Positions 15,914-23,378 of a DNA stretch of 44,872 bases are shown piece after piece. A model generated the notes under the pieces. It searched no databases, had not been told where the DNA came from, and saw nothing but the letters and a program-made list of their open reading frames with translations. A program made the position numbers and the translations under genes. Numbering within the stretch: the stretch's first letter is position 1; every line of letters starts with the position of its first letter. The stretch is from positions 1-44,872 of the forward strand of contig CASDSM010000007.1 of NCBI GenBank assembly GCA_949283375.1, given 5' to 3'. Source of the stretch: an uncultured Eubacteriales bacterium. GTDB taxonomy: Bacteria > Bacillota > Clostridia > Oscillospirales > Oscillospiraceae.

Positions 15914-16768
15914 TCAGCCGCACACCTCCCCCGCCGCGCGGACCATTGCCTCGCCCAGCATCCTCTGCGCGCTGCAGCAGCGCCGGCACTCCTCCTCACA
16001 GCCCCGGCGGTGGAGCCGGAGGATGTGGCCGCTCATCCGGTTGGCCAGCTCCTTGATCTGCTCAAAGCAGAGCTGCACCTGGAGGACATCCTCATTTCGG
16101 GCGGCGGCCAGCTCCTTTTCCAGGGCCGCGGCCCGGTCCTCGGCGTCCTCCGCCCGTCTGGCATCCCCGGCGTTCCGGGCGGCTTCCAGCTCCCGCTCCA
16201 GGGCCTGCACCCGGTCCTGGACTGCCTGCAACTCCTTGGCGGCCTTGGCCTCCGCCTTGGTTTTCGCCTCCTTGGCTGCCGCCCGGGCGGCCTTGCGGAT
16301 GGCTGCCTCGTCCGGGACGGGCTGGACCGCCACCTCCACCGGGCGGGCCCGCAGCTCCTCCGCCTCCCGGCGGGCGGCGGCCAGTTCAGAGGAGAGGCCG
16401 TCCAGCCGCTCCTGGGCGGCGCGGAGGGCGGCGTCCCTTTCCTCCAGACCGGCCCGGGCCTCGTTGCGCTCCCGCACCGCCTGCTCCAGCTCCCGGGCGG
16501 TGAGGGCTGCGGCGTCATGCTCGGCGGCAAAGTCGTCCCGCTCCTCCGCCGGGAGGTCCAGGAGGGCCAGGGCTTTGCGCAGGCCCAGATCCGCAACCAG
16601 TTGCGGATTGCTCTGGCCGTACTCCCGCCAGATGCGCATAAAATTCTGGGCGCTCCGCTCAGAGAAATCCACCCGCTCTCGCAGCCAGCTGCCCCAGGCC
16701 CCGCGGGGCAGGGCCTCCCGGGCCTCGGTGAGCAGGCGGCCGATCTCCACGATGGTCACCCCCATCAC
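15914..16768 (-). CDS. DUF3102-type protein with coiled coil, 5' end disrupted
   Basis: The readable part (284 residues from GTG 16768) has the N-terminal domain of DUF3102-like phage proteins (VEIGRLLTEAREALPRGAWG, then SERSAQNFMRIWREYG), a long Ala/Glu/Arg coiled coil (about 85-230) and a Cys-rich C-terminus. No Shine-Dalgarno precedes this start. The same frame is open further upstream to about 16870 and reads plausibly from SKSWYEQQSERIDRITGQ, but no start codon lies there. An ATG at 16881 (reading MENSIAETS) is one frame off. The AT-rich cassette begins at that point, so the gene seems to have lost its start. Confidence 0.78.
   Translation of the reverse strand: MMGVTIVEIGRLLTEAREALPRGAWGSWLRERVDFSERSAQNFMRIWREYGQSNPQLVADLGLRKALALLDLPAEERDDFAAEHDAAALTARELEQAVRERNEARAGLEERDAALRAAQERLDGLSSELAAARREAEELRARPVEVAVQPVPDEAAIRKAARAAAKEAKTKAEAKAAKELQAVQDRVQALERELEAARNAGDARRAEDAEDRAAALEKELAAARNEDVLQVQLCFEQIKELANRMSGHILRLHRRGCEEECRRCCSAQRMLGEAMVRAAGEVCG
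16589..16608. repeat. Palindrome of the CCGCAACCGGTTGCGG family
   Basis: ATCCGCAACCAGTTGCGGAT inside the DUF3102 gene, symmetric except at the centre. Confidence 0.5.
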
Positions 16769-16911
16769 CGACTTGTAGTTGAGGATCTGCCCGGTGATCC
16801 GGTCGATCCGCTCCGACTGCTGCTCGTACCATGACTTACTAGGGCTAGGGAGGTCGAAGTCTCTGCTATACTATTCTCCATTAATATTTAAATTTTGTTT
16901 TGAAATAGATG

Positions 16912-16940
16912 TTGAGCAAAAGGAAATAAAATGTTATTAT
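16912..16940 (+). promoter_or_regulatory. Promoter of the cassette gene
   Basis: TTGAGC, 17-bp spacer, TATTAT, 50 bases before the start codon. Confidence 0.6.
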
Positions 16941-16990
16941 ATTAGAGTCAACTTCTAATATAAAGCTGAATGAAATAAGGAGGTATTTAA

Positions 16991-18100
16991 ATGAGTCATA
17001 AGAAGAGAGAGAATCCGTTCGTTAAATTTCTCAAGCGTTATGGATTAGTAGCAATTATCGTTACAGCAATTATCACACCACTATTCCAAAATGCATTTTC
17101 GCTTATAACTGGAATAATAGAAAATTGCTTAGGAAAAAAACCTTATATATTGTCCGAGACAGTATGTCCATATGCTGGTCTGTTTGACTCTAACGATGTA
17201 AACAATGACACTACCGATTCTATTTATACATATGGATGCACTCTAGATGTGTTTTTAGAAAGCACCAAACCAGGTAATAAGAGGATTACCGATGCTGTGC
17301 TGTGTGTAGATGCCATAGAAGAGTTCTATGTCTACGATGTCATCTTTGAATCTTCTGCTTGGTCTGGTTCCCCTGAGCTAAGAGCTTATATAATTAATAA
17401 TTGTCAGGCAGAATTGGAACATTGCTATGTTGAAATGACAGGCTATGTATATGACCCTGAAACTTTTGAAGAATATGCAATTGATTTGACTGATTGTTTT
17501 GGGCTAACTGGGGAAGAAGGTATCGCGCAAGATTTTAATTTGTCAGCCGGAGATGGAATTTCGTATACAGTATTAAATGGAAAAGAAGACTATTTATTGG
17601 ATTTGTGTAAAGAATACACAGAGTTGTACTTGTACGCTACGGTAACATTTGACAATGGTATTCAGAGTGGAGGTATTGGCACCTTGTATTGTGAAGAAGA
17701 TAATACTTTGGCGTTTGTTGTTACAGGAGATGGAGAGACCCTTACCCATGCAACAGTTGTTTCAGTTGAAAACGGAGTAGATCAAGAATATCCTCTTATC
17801 AGCACGTCCACTGGTGATCGAATTGTTGGTGCCAGTTTTGAGCATGATATAGAACTTATTGTAAATATACTGGCAGATAGAACATGCAAGCTGACTTTTC
17901 ATATTGAATACACTGTCGGTGATACAGCGCTTTCTACAGAAGAATATGAAGTTTACATTTATTGCCCTATATATAATCACTTAAGTCTCATCTCCTATAT
18001 GGCGAATAATAATATGATAACTATTCAAAACTCTAAGAATTTGCCAGAAGATGTATTTTATTCTCCTTATCAACATATTGAAAAAGGCTATTCTGAATAA
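16991..18100 (+). CDS. Membrane-anchored protein of unknown function
   Basis: 369 residues, ATG 16991 after AAGGAGG. A basic N-terminus (SHKKRENPFVKFLKRYG) is followed by one membrane helix (about 19-40, VAIIVTAIITPLFQNAFSLI). The rest is acidic, rich in Tyr, Thr and beta-branched residues, with several Cys, and probably beta-structured. Codon use is AT-rich, unlike all neighbours, which points to recent transfer. I recognise no family. An anchored protein expressed from its own promoter in a prophage could act in superinfection exclusion or surface change, but this is speculation. Confidence 0.8.
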   Translation: MSHKKRENPFVKFLKRYGLVAIIVTAIITPLFQNAFSLITGIIENCLGKKPYILSETVCPYAGLFDSNDVNNDTTDSIYTYGCTLDVFLESTKPGNKRITDAVLCVDAIEEFYVYDVIFESSAWSGSPELRAYIINNCQAELEHCYVEMTGYVYDPETFEEYAIDLTDCFGLTGEEGIAQDFNLSAGDGISYTVLNGKEDYLLDLCKEYTELYLYATVTFDNGIQSGGIGTLYCEEDNTLAFVVTGDGETLTHATVVSVENGVDQEYPLISTSTGDRIVGASFEHDIELIVNILADRTCKLTFHIEYTVGDTALSTEEYEVYIYCPIYNHLSLISYMANNNMITIQNSKNLPEDVFYSPYQHIEKGYSE

Positions 18101-18199
18101 GTAATATATTTGGACTTTGTTGATATTGCTTTTGTAAAAAGTATGATAGCCAACCGGGTCTTGTTCTATTTCATGTCTAAGCGACAATTCAATTGCATC

Positions 18200-18466
18200 T
18201 CAATCCCTCCTCATCCACCGCTCATGCGTCCGTTCCGGCTCCAGACTGCTGCACAGCCGCGCCCGCGCGGGATAGAGCGGGTAGCTCTCCCGGATGGTCC
18301 GGTGGCATCGCTCTCCCGGCTGTACGCCGGGGATGCTCAGGTCGATTTCGACAGTGGCAAAGCGCCCCTCCGGGCGGAGGTAGACCACGCGGCCTGTCAT
18401 CCACTGCCGCTGTCCCCCGGTCTCGACGGGAACGCGGACGGCCTGTCCCAGCGCCAGCACGGTCAA
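18200..18466 (-). CDS. Hypothetical phage protein (88 aa) downstream of SSB
   Basis: Starts at TTG 18466, overlapping the SSB stop. The sequence alternates beta-type stretches (VRVPVETGGQ, TGRVVYLRPEGRFATVEIDL) and resembles a small SH3-like or OB-like barrel. The C-terminus is Arg-rich. Its last codons carry AGGAGG followed by ATG 18198, the probable original start of the DUF3102 gene. No family recognised. Confidence 0.6.
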   Translation of the reverse strand: MTVLALGQAVRVPVETGGQRQWMTGRVVYLRPEGRFATVEIDLSIPGVQPGERCHRTIRESYPLYPARARLCSSLEPERTHERWMRRD

Positions 18467-18861
18467 AACGGCAGCTCGCCGTCATCGTCCAGCTCGGTGA
18501 GCTGGGGCGGCTGGGCGCTGGTGCTGGACACATGGTCCGGGACCGCGCCCGTGCAGACAAAGCCGTACCGCCCGACGGAGAGGCCCTTGTAGGTCCGCCC
18601 GTCGTGTTCCCAGCTCTGGAGCTGGCCGACGGCGAGAACGCTGTCCCCCTTGCCCACGGCGGAGAGGACGGCGGCATTGGTCCCCCAGGCGGTGAGATTG
18701 GCCCAGACGCCGCTCCCCTTGCCGTCCCCGTCCTCCCGCTCTCCCACCACCAGAGAGGCGGTACAGCGCAGGGTCCCCTTGCTGGTGCGGCTGGTCTCCG
18801 GCTCCACCTGGCAGACGCCGGTGACCATGACATAGCCGCTATTGCCCAATTTTAGTTGCAT
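18463..18861 (-). CDS. ssb: Single-stranded DNA-binding protein
   Basis: 132 residues from ATG 18861 (AGGAGG seven bases upstream). An OB-fold with GYVMVTGVCQVEPE near the start, WANLTAWGTNAAVLS in the middle and GQLQSWEHDGRTYKGLSV, then a short linker and the acidic tip DDDGELPF typical of bacterial SSBs, which recruits partner proteins. It sits between DnaB and the DUF3102 gene in the replication module. It is shorter than cellular SSBs, and the linker is minimal. Confidence 0.85.
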   Translation of the reverse strand: MQLKLGNSGYVMVTGVCQVEPETSRTSKGTLRCTASLVVGEREDGDGKGSGVWANLTAWGTNAAVLSAVGKGDSVLAVGQLQSWEHDGRTYKGLSVGRYGFVCTGAVPDHVSSTSAQPPQLTELDDDGELPF

Positions 18862-18875
18862 ATCGTTTCCTCCTG

Positions 18876-20258
18876 TCAAAACGGGGCGTCCCCGTCCATG
18901 TCCTCCAGCTCGACAAGCGAGACCTGCTGCGGCTCCGGCGGGGCGGCCTTCGCGTCCCGGATGCGCTGGGCGAGGGAGCGGGGGTCCCGGACGGCAAAGG
19001 TCTGGGTGGGGCCGTCAAACGCCAACAATAGTTTTTTCCCGGAGACGCCCTCCTTGTTCTTCGCCAGTTTGAGCCGCCGGTCGGTCTGCTGGCCGTCGGA
19101 GGGGTAGGGCCGCCAGAGCAGCAGGATGGCGTCCGCGTCCTGCTCGAGCTGGCCGGATTCCCGCAGGGCGGACATCGTGGGCTCCGGCACCTCCACCGGG
19201 AGGTTGTCCCCCTTGACCGGCCGGGTGCGCACCACGCTCTTCTCCGGCCGCGAGAGCTGGGAGAGGGCGACCACCGTGATGCCGGTGGACTGGGCCATGG
19301 TGTGCAGGGCGCGGGAGATTTTGGCCACCTGCTCATGCCGGGGCTCGCGGGGGTTGTCCGGCGCGATGAGCTGGACGTAGTCGATGTAGATCACGCGCAG
19401 GCCGCGGGAGACGGCGATCGCCTGGATGTCCGCCACCGTCAGCCCGGAGGCCCGGTAGATCTGCAGGTCCCGCCCGGCCAGCACCCGCAATTGCGGGTAG
19501 ATGGCCCCGGCGTCCTGCTCGTCCAGGGCTCCGCGCCGGATTTTGGTCAGGCTGACGGCGGAGGCGGCGGCCACCATGCGGTCAAAGAGCTTATCCGCGT
19601 TGGTCTCCAGGCTGAAAAAGCCCACCCGGCAGTCCACGGCCTGATGCAGGGCAAACTGGAGGGCCAGCGCCGTCTTGCCCTCGGACGGATATCCGCCGAG
19701 GATGGCAAAGTCTCCCGCCTGGATGTAGAGATTGCGGTCCAGCTCCGGCAGGCCCCAGGTGAGATAGCATACCGCCTCACCCCCGGCCGCGTGCCGCTCC
19801 AGGAACCGGGCGGCAAGGTCGCTCAGGCTGTACTCCTCCAGCCCGGGGCGGCTGCTCATCTGGCGGGCCAGCTTCGCCTGGGCCTCCCGCGCCTCGTCCA
19901 GGGAGCGGCTGTCCATCAGGGCCAGACCGAGGGCCTGCACGTCGCGCAGCTGCCGCTGCTGGCGCAGGACGGAGAGATAGGCGGAGATGTTCGCCGCCGT
20001 GGGAGTGGCCTCCATCAGTTGGAGCATGAGGGTCCGGCTCGCCTCGTCTCCGCCGAGGGCGTTGGAGATCACCACCGGGTCCACCTGTCCCCCCGCTTGG
20101 AAGACCTGGCTGATGGCCAGCCAGACCGGCCGGTGGGCCTCGTCAAAATCCGCGGCCCCGGTGCGGCTGAGGACCTGGGGCACGCAGCGCCCGTCCAGCA
20201 GGCAGGCCCCCAGCACCGCCGCCTGGGCCTGCTCCCAGGCGCTTGCCGGGGCGCTCAT
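18876..20258 (-). CDS. dnaB: Replicative DNA helicase (DnaB family)
   Basis: 460 residues from ATG 20258, which overlaps the previous tiny gene as ATGA; GGAGGAG lies upstream. The N-terminal helical domain (about 1-110) is followed by the RecA-type ATPase with Walker A GGYPSEGKTALA, Walker B-type VIYIDYVQLI and the ITVVALSQLSR motif. It is the hexameric helicase loaded at the phage origin, presumably by the initiator encoded upstream. A long frame extending further upstream is not coding. The C-terminal tail ends with an acidic DMDGDAPF resembling the SSB tip. Confidence 0.92.
   Translation of the reverse strand: MSAPASAWEQAQAAVLGACLLDGRCVPQVLSRTGAADFDEAHRPVWLAISQVFQAGGQVDPVVISNALGGDEASRTLMLQLMEATPTAANISAYLSVLRQQRQLRDVQALGLALMDSRSLDEAREAQAKLARQMSSRPGLEEYSLSDLAARFLERHAAGGEAVCYLTWGLPELDRNLYIQAGDFAILGGYPSEGKTALALQFALHQAVDCRVGFFSLETNADKLFDRMVAAASAVSLTKIRRGALDEQDAGAIYPQLRVLAGRDLQIYRASGLTVADIQAIAVSRGLRVIYIDYVQLIAPDNPREPRHEQVAKISRALHTMAQSTGITVVALSQLSRPEKSVVRTRPVKGDNLPVEVPEPTMSALRESGQLEQDADAILLLWRPYPSDGQQTDRRLKLAKNKEGVSGKKLLLAFDGPTQTFAVRDPRSLAQRIRDAKAAPPEPQQVSLVELEDMDGDAPF
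19483..19498. repeat. Short palindrome related to the CCGCAA/TTGCGG family
   Basis: ACCCGCAATTGCGGGT within dnaB; perfect 16-bp dyad lacking the CCGG centre. Confidence 0.35.
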
Positions 20259-20374
20259 CGCCGCCCCTCCTCCCGCGCGCGCCGTTCTCCGGACACGCAG
20301 CAGCACCACACCGCCCAGCAGTCCAGCGCGGTGATGAGCGCAAACAGCAGCAGGCCGAGTATCATCTCCAGCAT
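20255..20374 (-). CDS. Tiny membrane protein (39 aa)
   Basis: ATG 20374 lies eight bases after GAGGAGG. The product has a hydrophobic helix (LEMILGLLLFALITALDCW), three consecutive Cys, and a charged Arg/Glu tail. Its TGA overlaps the dnaB ATG as ATGA, which supports translation. Its plan, one helix, Cys cluster and Arg/Glu tail, is like that of the tiny gene at 15,534-15,674. Function unknown. Confidence 0.55.
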   Translation of the reverse strand: MLEMILGLLLFALITALDCWAVWCCCVSGERRAREEGRR

Positions 20375-20391
20375 CGTCCCAACCTCCTCGG

Positions 20392-21240
20392 TCACCACGT
20401 GTAGTCCTCCAGCCGCTCTCCCGGGAGGAGCCCGCCGCTCCCGCCTCCGCCGTCCGGCGGCGGTGCCTCCTCCGGGAGTACGTCGTCCTCCCAGCGCCGG
20501 TGGCGGAGATAGCGCACCGCGTCACAGGGATAGCCCCGGCGCACCTCGTCCGCCTGGCAGTAAGCCTCCAGGCCGGCGAGGGCCGCCGCCCGGTCCGCCT
20601 CGGACAGGCGCATCCAGCTCGTGAGCGCCTCCTGCTTCTTGCCGCGCCGCCCCTTGCGGGCGGGGTAGCGGGACCAGAAGCGGTCAAAGCTCTCGCGTGC
20701 CTGCTCCGCTTTCCGGGGCGGTTTGACTGCCTTCGGCGGCTCTGGTGTACCCCGAGGGCACTTTGTCGCCGCCGTTGGCGGCTTGGGCGAGCGCTCCCCC
20801 GTGGGGGATATAGGGGGTATATTGTTAATATTATATTTATCTACATTTAATAGACCGGAAATTTTTCCGGGAGGTCCCGGATTTTTTTCCGGGAGGGTCC
20901 CGGAAATATTTCCGGGAGGGGGTGGGTCTGCTCCCTGCTCCGGCAGGGGGACGATCCAGAGGCGGCGGCCGGTGACCGCGTGGGTGGCGGGGTCGCGCAG
21001 CACCTCCCGGCGGAGGTAGCCCCGCTCCTCCAGCTGGCCGAGCAGGCGGCTGATGGTGTCCGCCTTGACGCCGTAGAGCTTGGCGAAGTAGTCGTTGGCC
21101 GCCCAGCAGTAGCCCTCTGTCCGGGCCAGGGCGGTCACCTCGGCGTAGAGCAGCTTGGCGCTGGCCGGGAGGGCGTCGTCATAGCGGACGCTGGCCGGGA
21201 GGATGGCGTAGTAGGCGGGCTTGTTGGCCTCCACCGTCAC
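20392..21240 (-). CDS. Winged-helix replication initiator
   Basis: 282 residues from GTG 21240, which overlaps the previous stop as GTGA. Residues about 8-90 form a winged helix: SAKLLYAEVTALARTEG, then YFAKLYGVKADTISRLLGQL as the recognition helix. A Pro-rich, low-complexity linker follows, coded by the iteron and AT-rich DNA. The C-terminal 100 residues are basic and helical (FDRFWSRYPARKGRRGKKQEA). This is the layout of phage initiators that bind an origin inside their own gene and bring in DnaB, encoded next. The longer upstream frame is not needed. Confidence 0.8.
   Translation of the reverse strand: MTVEANKPAYYAILPASVRYDDALPASAKLLYAEVTALARTEGYCWAANDYFAKLYGVKADTISRLLGQLEERGYLRREVLRDPATHAVTGRRLWIVPLPEQGADPPPPGNISGTLPEKNPGPPGKISGLLNVDKYNINNIPPISPTGERSPKPPTAATKCPRGTPEPPKAVKPPRKAEQARESFDRFWSRYPARKGRRGKKQEALTSWMRLSEADRAAALAGLEAYCQADEVRRGYPCDAVRYLRHRRWEDDVLPEEAPPPDGGGGSGGLLPGERLEDYTW
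20819..20920. other. Candidate phage replication origin: three iterons plus AT-rich unwinding region
   Basis: Three tandem palindromic iterons with consensus CCGGAAATNTTTCCGGGAGG start at 20855, 20877 and 20900 (22-23 bp apart, two helical turns). Next to them lies a 35-bp AT-rich tract (20819-20853) that stands out in GC-rich DNA. The block sits inside the initiator gene, as in phage lambda O and several Gram-positive siphophages. Confidence 0.75.
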
Positions 21241-21512
21241 CACCCCCGCATGAGCCGGACGAACCAGCCCGGCGGCGTCTCCCTCCGCTCCCAGAGCAGA
21301 GAAATCAGCGCCAGACAGACGATGGCGCAACTGGCGGCCTCCTGGCCGGTCATATGGCCCAGCCAGGGGCCCAGGGCGGCGGAGAGCGCATCGAGCCCCA
21401 GCCAGGCGCACAGGCCGTCACAGCCATAGCGCCAGGCGGCCCGGGCGCACTGCTCCGCCCTGCTCCGGCGGCGGGGACGGCTGGTTGCGGGCAGAAAACG
21501 AGATTTGTCCAT
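21237..21512 (-). CDS. Hypothetical phage protein (91 aa)
   Basis: ATG 21512 follows AGAGGGATATC. The basic N-terminus is rich in Arg; the middle and end contain two possible hydrophobic helices (about 32-50 and 55-75). Coupled by GTGA overlap to the initiator gene. No family recognised; could be a small membrane protein. Confidence 0.5.
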   Translation of the reverse strand: MDKSRFLPATSRPRRRSRAEQCARAAWRYGCDGLCAWLGLDALSAALGPWLGHMTGQEAASCAIVCLALISLLWERRETPPGWFVRLMRGW

Positions 21513-21555
21513 GATATCCCTCTTTTCTTTTGTTCCCCGCTGTGCTATACTGGCA

Positions 21556-21810
21556 TCAGCGGTCAATAGGTGTTCCTGATCGTGCTTCGCCCTCTTCCCG
21601 GGTCGCGTCCGGGGGGAGGGCGGTTTTTGTTGCCCTGGCGCAGCGGTAGACGGCCGCCAGAAAGCGGAGCTGCCGCCCGGCCTCTGCTAGGTCGGCGTGC
21701 GCCCAGACGGCCAGGATAGCGGCGGCGGTCAGGGCCAGCCCCTCGCGGTCCCCGGTCCGGGCAGTCTCCACGGCTCGGCGATGGAGCAGGCTGCGGGTCT
21801 GATGGTCCAT
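21556..21810 (-). CDS. Hypothetical phage protein (84 aa)
   Basis: ATG 21810 with AGGAGG five bases upstream. Largely alpha-helical: HQTRSLLHRRAVETARTGD followed by LALTAAAILAVWAHADLAEA and a basic tail. Sits in the early operon. No family recognised. Confidence 0.55.
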   Translation of the reverse strand: MDHQTRSLLHRRAVETARTGDREGLALTAAAILAVWAHADLAEAGRQLRFLAAVYRCARATKTALPPDATREEGEARSGTPIDR

Positions 21811-21819
21811 GGTGTCCTC

Positions 21820-22092
21820 CTAGCGGTAGTCAATGGCGTTCTCCTCCGCCCACAGCTCCAGCCGCTTGGGGAAGATGAAGAAGTGATAGCGGTCCTCCCA
21901 GCCCAGCTTGCTGTTGGGCACGGCGATGGCGGCAGGGGCGAAGACGCCGGCGATGATGCCGTCTTTCAGCTTCTGCGTGGACCCGGCGATGCCGTGGTCC
22001 CGGCACCAGCTGTAAAACCAGGTCAGCGACTGCTCGCCCACCCAGGGGACGGTGTCCGGATTACCGGCGGCGGGGTTTGTGGGGTCGTGCAT
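21820..22092 (-). CDS. Hypothetical early phage protein (90 aa)
   Basis: ATG 22092, eight bases after GGAGG. Contains TWFYSWCRDHGIAGS followed by LKDGIIAGVFAPAAIAVPNS and a C-terminal helix LELWAEENA. The size and helical start could fit a small DNA-binding or excisionase-type protein, but no motif is clear. Confidence 0.55.
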   Translation of the reverse strand: MHDPTNPAAGNPDTVPWVGEQSLTWFYSWCRDHGIAGSTQKLKDGIIAGVFAPAAIAVPNSKLGWEDRYHFFIFPKRLELWAEENAIDYR

Positions 22093-22205
22093 GTACATCA
22101 CCTCCCTGGAGTGTATGAGGGTGGGGTGGGTTATGTGCCGGGGGATGGGGAGGGGGACTCCTCCCGCTGGGCGATTTCGCCGAGGGGGATGCCCTGGTTT
22201 CGCAT

Positions 22206-22424
22206 TTATGCGTCATTTCGGGCTGTAGTAATTGCTGATCCTGTCGACTCGTGATAACCATCTCGCTCCGCCAGCTTATTGCCGTCAAAGTCCCAGTACT
22301 GAGTAATCAGCCTTACCGGGTCGTCCGGAACACCAGCACCAACAATGGATTTCGTTTCAATCACTTGAATTACCTTTGCGCCGTCCGTTCCTCTGGGTCG
22401 GGCGGCGCTGATTTTTTCAGGCAT
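22206..22424 (-). CDS. Hypothetical early phage protein (72 aa)
   Basis: ATG 22424, eight bases after AAGGAGG. The central part VIQVIETKSIVGAG, then VRLITQYWDFDGNKLAE, reads as a beta hairpin. This short protein with a strong ribosome site is often found early in Clostridia prophages, but I cannot name the family. Its Shine-Dalgarno is part of a 22-bp direct repeat. Confidence 0.55.
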   Translation of the reverse strand: MPEKISAARPRGTDGAKVIQVIETKSIVGAGVPDDPVRLITQYWDFDGNKLAERDGYHESTGSAITTARNDA

Positions 22425-22426
22425 CT

Positions 22427-22448
22427 GATTCACCTCCTTCCGGATTGT
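22427..22448. repeat. 22-bp direct repeat, left copy
   Basis: Begins GATTCACCTCCTTCCGGAT and is identical to 23,108-23,129. It contains the Shine-Dalgarno of the gene ending its transcription at 22,206. Confidence 0.8.
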
Positions 22449-22531
22449 GGGGATTCTGATGCGTATCAGGCGGGGCCGTTCTGCTTCAGGCCATCCTGGA
22501 TCAGGGAGATGTCTGAAAACTTGAGGCGGTG

Positions 22532-22560
22532 TTGCCTCTTCGGAAAAAACATGATAGGAT
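22532..22560 (+). promoter_or_regulatory. Likely promoter of the reverse-oriented coiled-coil gene
   Basis: TTGCCT, 17-bp spacer, TAGGAT, 33 bases before the start at 22593. Moderate match. Confidence 0.4.
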
Positions 22561-22592
22561 TAGGCTAAAAACGATAGCCGGGAGTGATAGAT

Positions 22593-22997
22593 ATGGATTT
22601 TTCACACTTGCCCTGTTTGCCGGATCTGAGCGGGCCGATCAGCCAGCTCAACGCGCAGTTGACGGAGAGCGTAAGCGCTCGTGCGGAATATGAAGCGGAG
22701 AAAGATGCTGCCATCTTCAAAACAGCAGATAAGCTGGATGAAATCGCGCAACAGTATGACCAGCGGTTGGAAGTACTGCATAAGCAACTGGAATTGATGG
22801 AACAGCAAACGCAAGAGCTGCGCCGTCAGGCTGATACGATGGAGAAATCCCTGAAAAACCAGATAGAGTCAGCCTCCCAGCAAGCCGTTGACGCACAGGC
22901 GCAGGCCCAGAAGTCCCTTCGACAGGCATTGATCGCAAACATCTTGGCGGCTCTCGCCGTAGTGGCTTCTGTTTTACCCTGGCTGTGTCCAAGATAA
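22593..22997 (+). CDS. Coiled-coil protein with C-terminal membrane anchor, reverse-oriented in the early operon
   Basis: 134 residues from ATG 22593 (GGGAG eight bases upstream). Residues about 15-110 are an almost continuous coiled coil rich in Glu, Gln and Lys. The C-terminal 20 (ALIANILAALAVVASVLPWL) form a membrane helix, a tail-anchored layout. It is read against the leftward early operon and lies between 22-bp direct repeats, so it looks like an acquired unit. Function unknown; exclusion or toxin roles are guesses. Confidence 0.7.
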   Translation: MDFSHLPCLPDLSGPISQLNAQLTESVSARAEYEAEKDAAIFKTADKLDEIAQQYDQRLEVLHKQLELMEQQTQELRRQADTMEKSLKNQIESASQQAVDAQAQAQKSLRQALIANILAALAVVASVLPWLCPR

Positions 22998-23011
22998 GAT
23001 CGCCGGGCGTT

Positions 23012-23104
23012 TTATTTCTTGTTCATGACCTCTATCAGACGGCGCACGGACAGGCCCAAAAGCACAATCGCAATGGATTGCAGAATGTCTATCACAGGCT
23101 GCAT
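23012..23104 (-). CDS. Tiny membrane protein (30 aa)
   Basis: ATG 23104 is preceded by AAGGAGGTGAATCCC. The product is one hydrophobic helix (VIDILQSIAIVLLGLSV) with a short basic tail RRLIEVMNKK. It is the second gene of the early operon, after the Cro-like gene. Support is the strong ribosome site; no homology can be judged at this length. Confidence 0.5.
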   Translation of the reverse strand: MQPVIDILQSIAIVLLGLSVRRLIEVMNKK

Positions 23105-23107
23105 TGG

Positions 23108-23129
23108 GATTCACCTCCTTCCGGATTGT
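23108..23129. repeat. 22-bp direct repeat, right copy
   Basis: Identical to 22,427-22,448. It contains the Shine-Dalgarno of the 30-residue gene. The copies are 681 bp apart and flank the reverse-oriented gene. Confidence 0.8.
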
Positions 23130-23145
23130 ATCGGGGCCGAAGCTC

Positions 23146-23355
23146 TTAGCTGCTCTTTGCGACCTGCAATCCCAACAGATAGTCCACCGAGCAATGGAAC
23201 AATCCAGAAAGCTTGATCAGCGTGCTGGACGGAATCGGGCTGTCGCCCTCCACATAACGCTTGTATGTCGTTTGGCTGACGCCAAGCCTTTGGGAGAGCT
23301 CTGCCCGGCTCAGTCCATTTCTGCTTCGCTCGGCTTCGATATTTGCGTACTGCAT
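23146..23355 (-). CDS. Cro-like helix-turn-helix regulator (XRE family)
   Basis: 69 residues, ATG 23355 with AAGGAGG upstream. The helix-turn-helix is LSRAELSQRLGVSQTTYKRYVEGD (split by the turn at LGVS), followed by PSSTLIKLSGLFHCSVDYLLGL. It is the first gene of the leftward early operon, divergent from the CI-like repressor, and lies next to the operators. It probably represses the lysogeny promoter, in the manner of Cro. Confidence 0.88.
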   Translation of the reverse strand: MQYANIEAERSRNGLSRAELSQRLGVSQTTYKRYVEGDSPIPSSTLIKLSGLFHCSVDYLLGLQVAKSS

Positions 23356-23378
23356 GGATTCACCTCCTTAAGCAGTAA

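Larger units (their letters stand above)
16882..18195 (+). mobile_element. AT-rich inserted cassette (moron) on the start codon of the DUF3102 gene
   Basis: Base composition drops sharply between about 16870 and 18195 compared with the GC-rich phage DNA on both sides. The block is oriented against the operon and has its own promoter and one gene. On the right a phage-like Shine-Dalgarno AGGAGG and ATG 18198 follow the 88-residue gene, but the frame stops after ten codons in AT-rich DNA. On the left, GC-rich DUF3102 coding sequence resumes after an ATG (16881) that lacks a Shine-Dalgarno. No terminal repeats or transposase were seen, so the mechanism is unclear. Confidence 0.6.
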
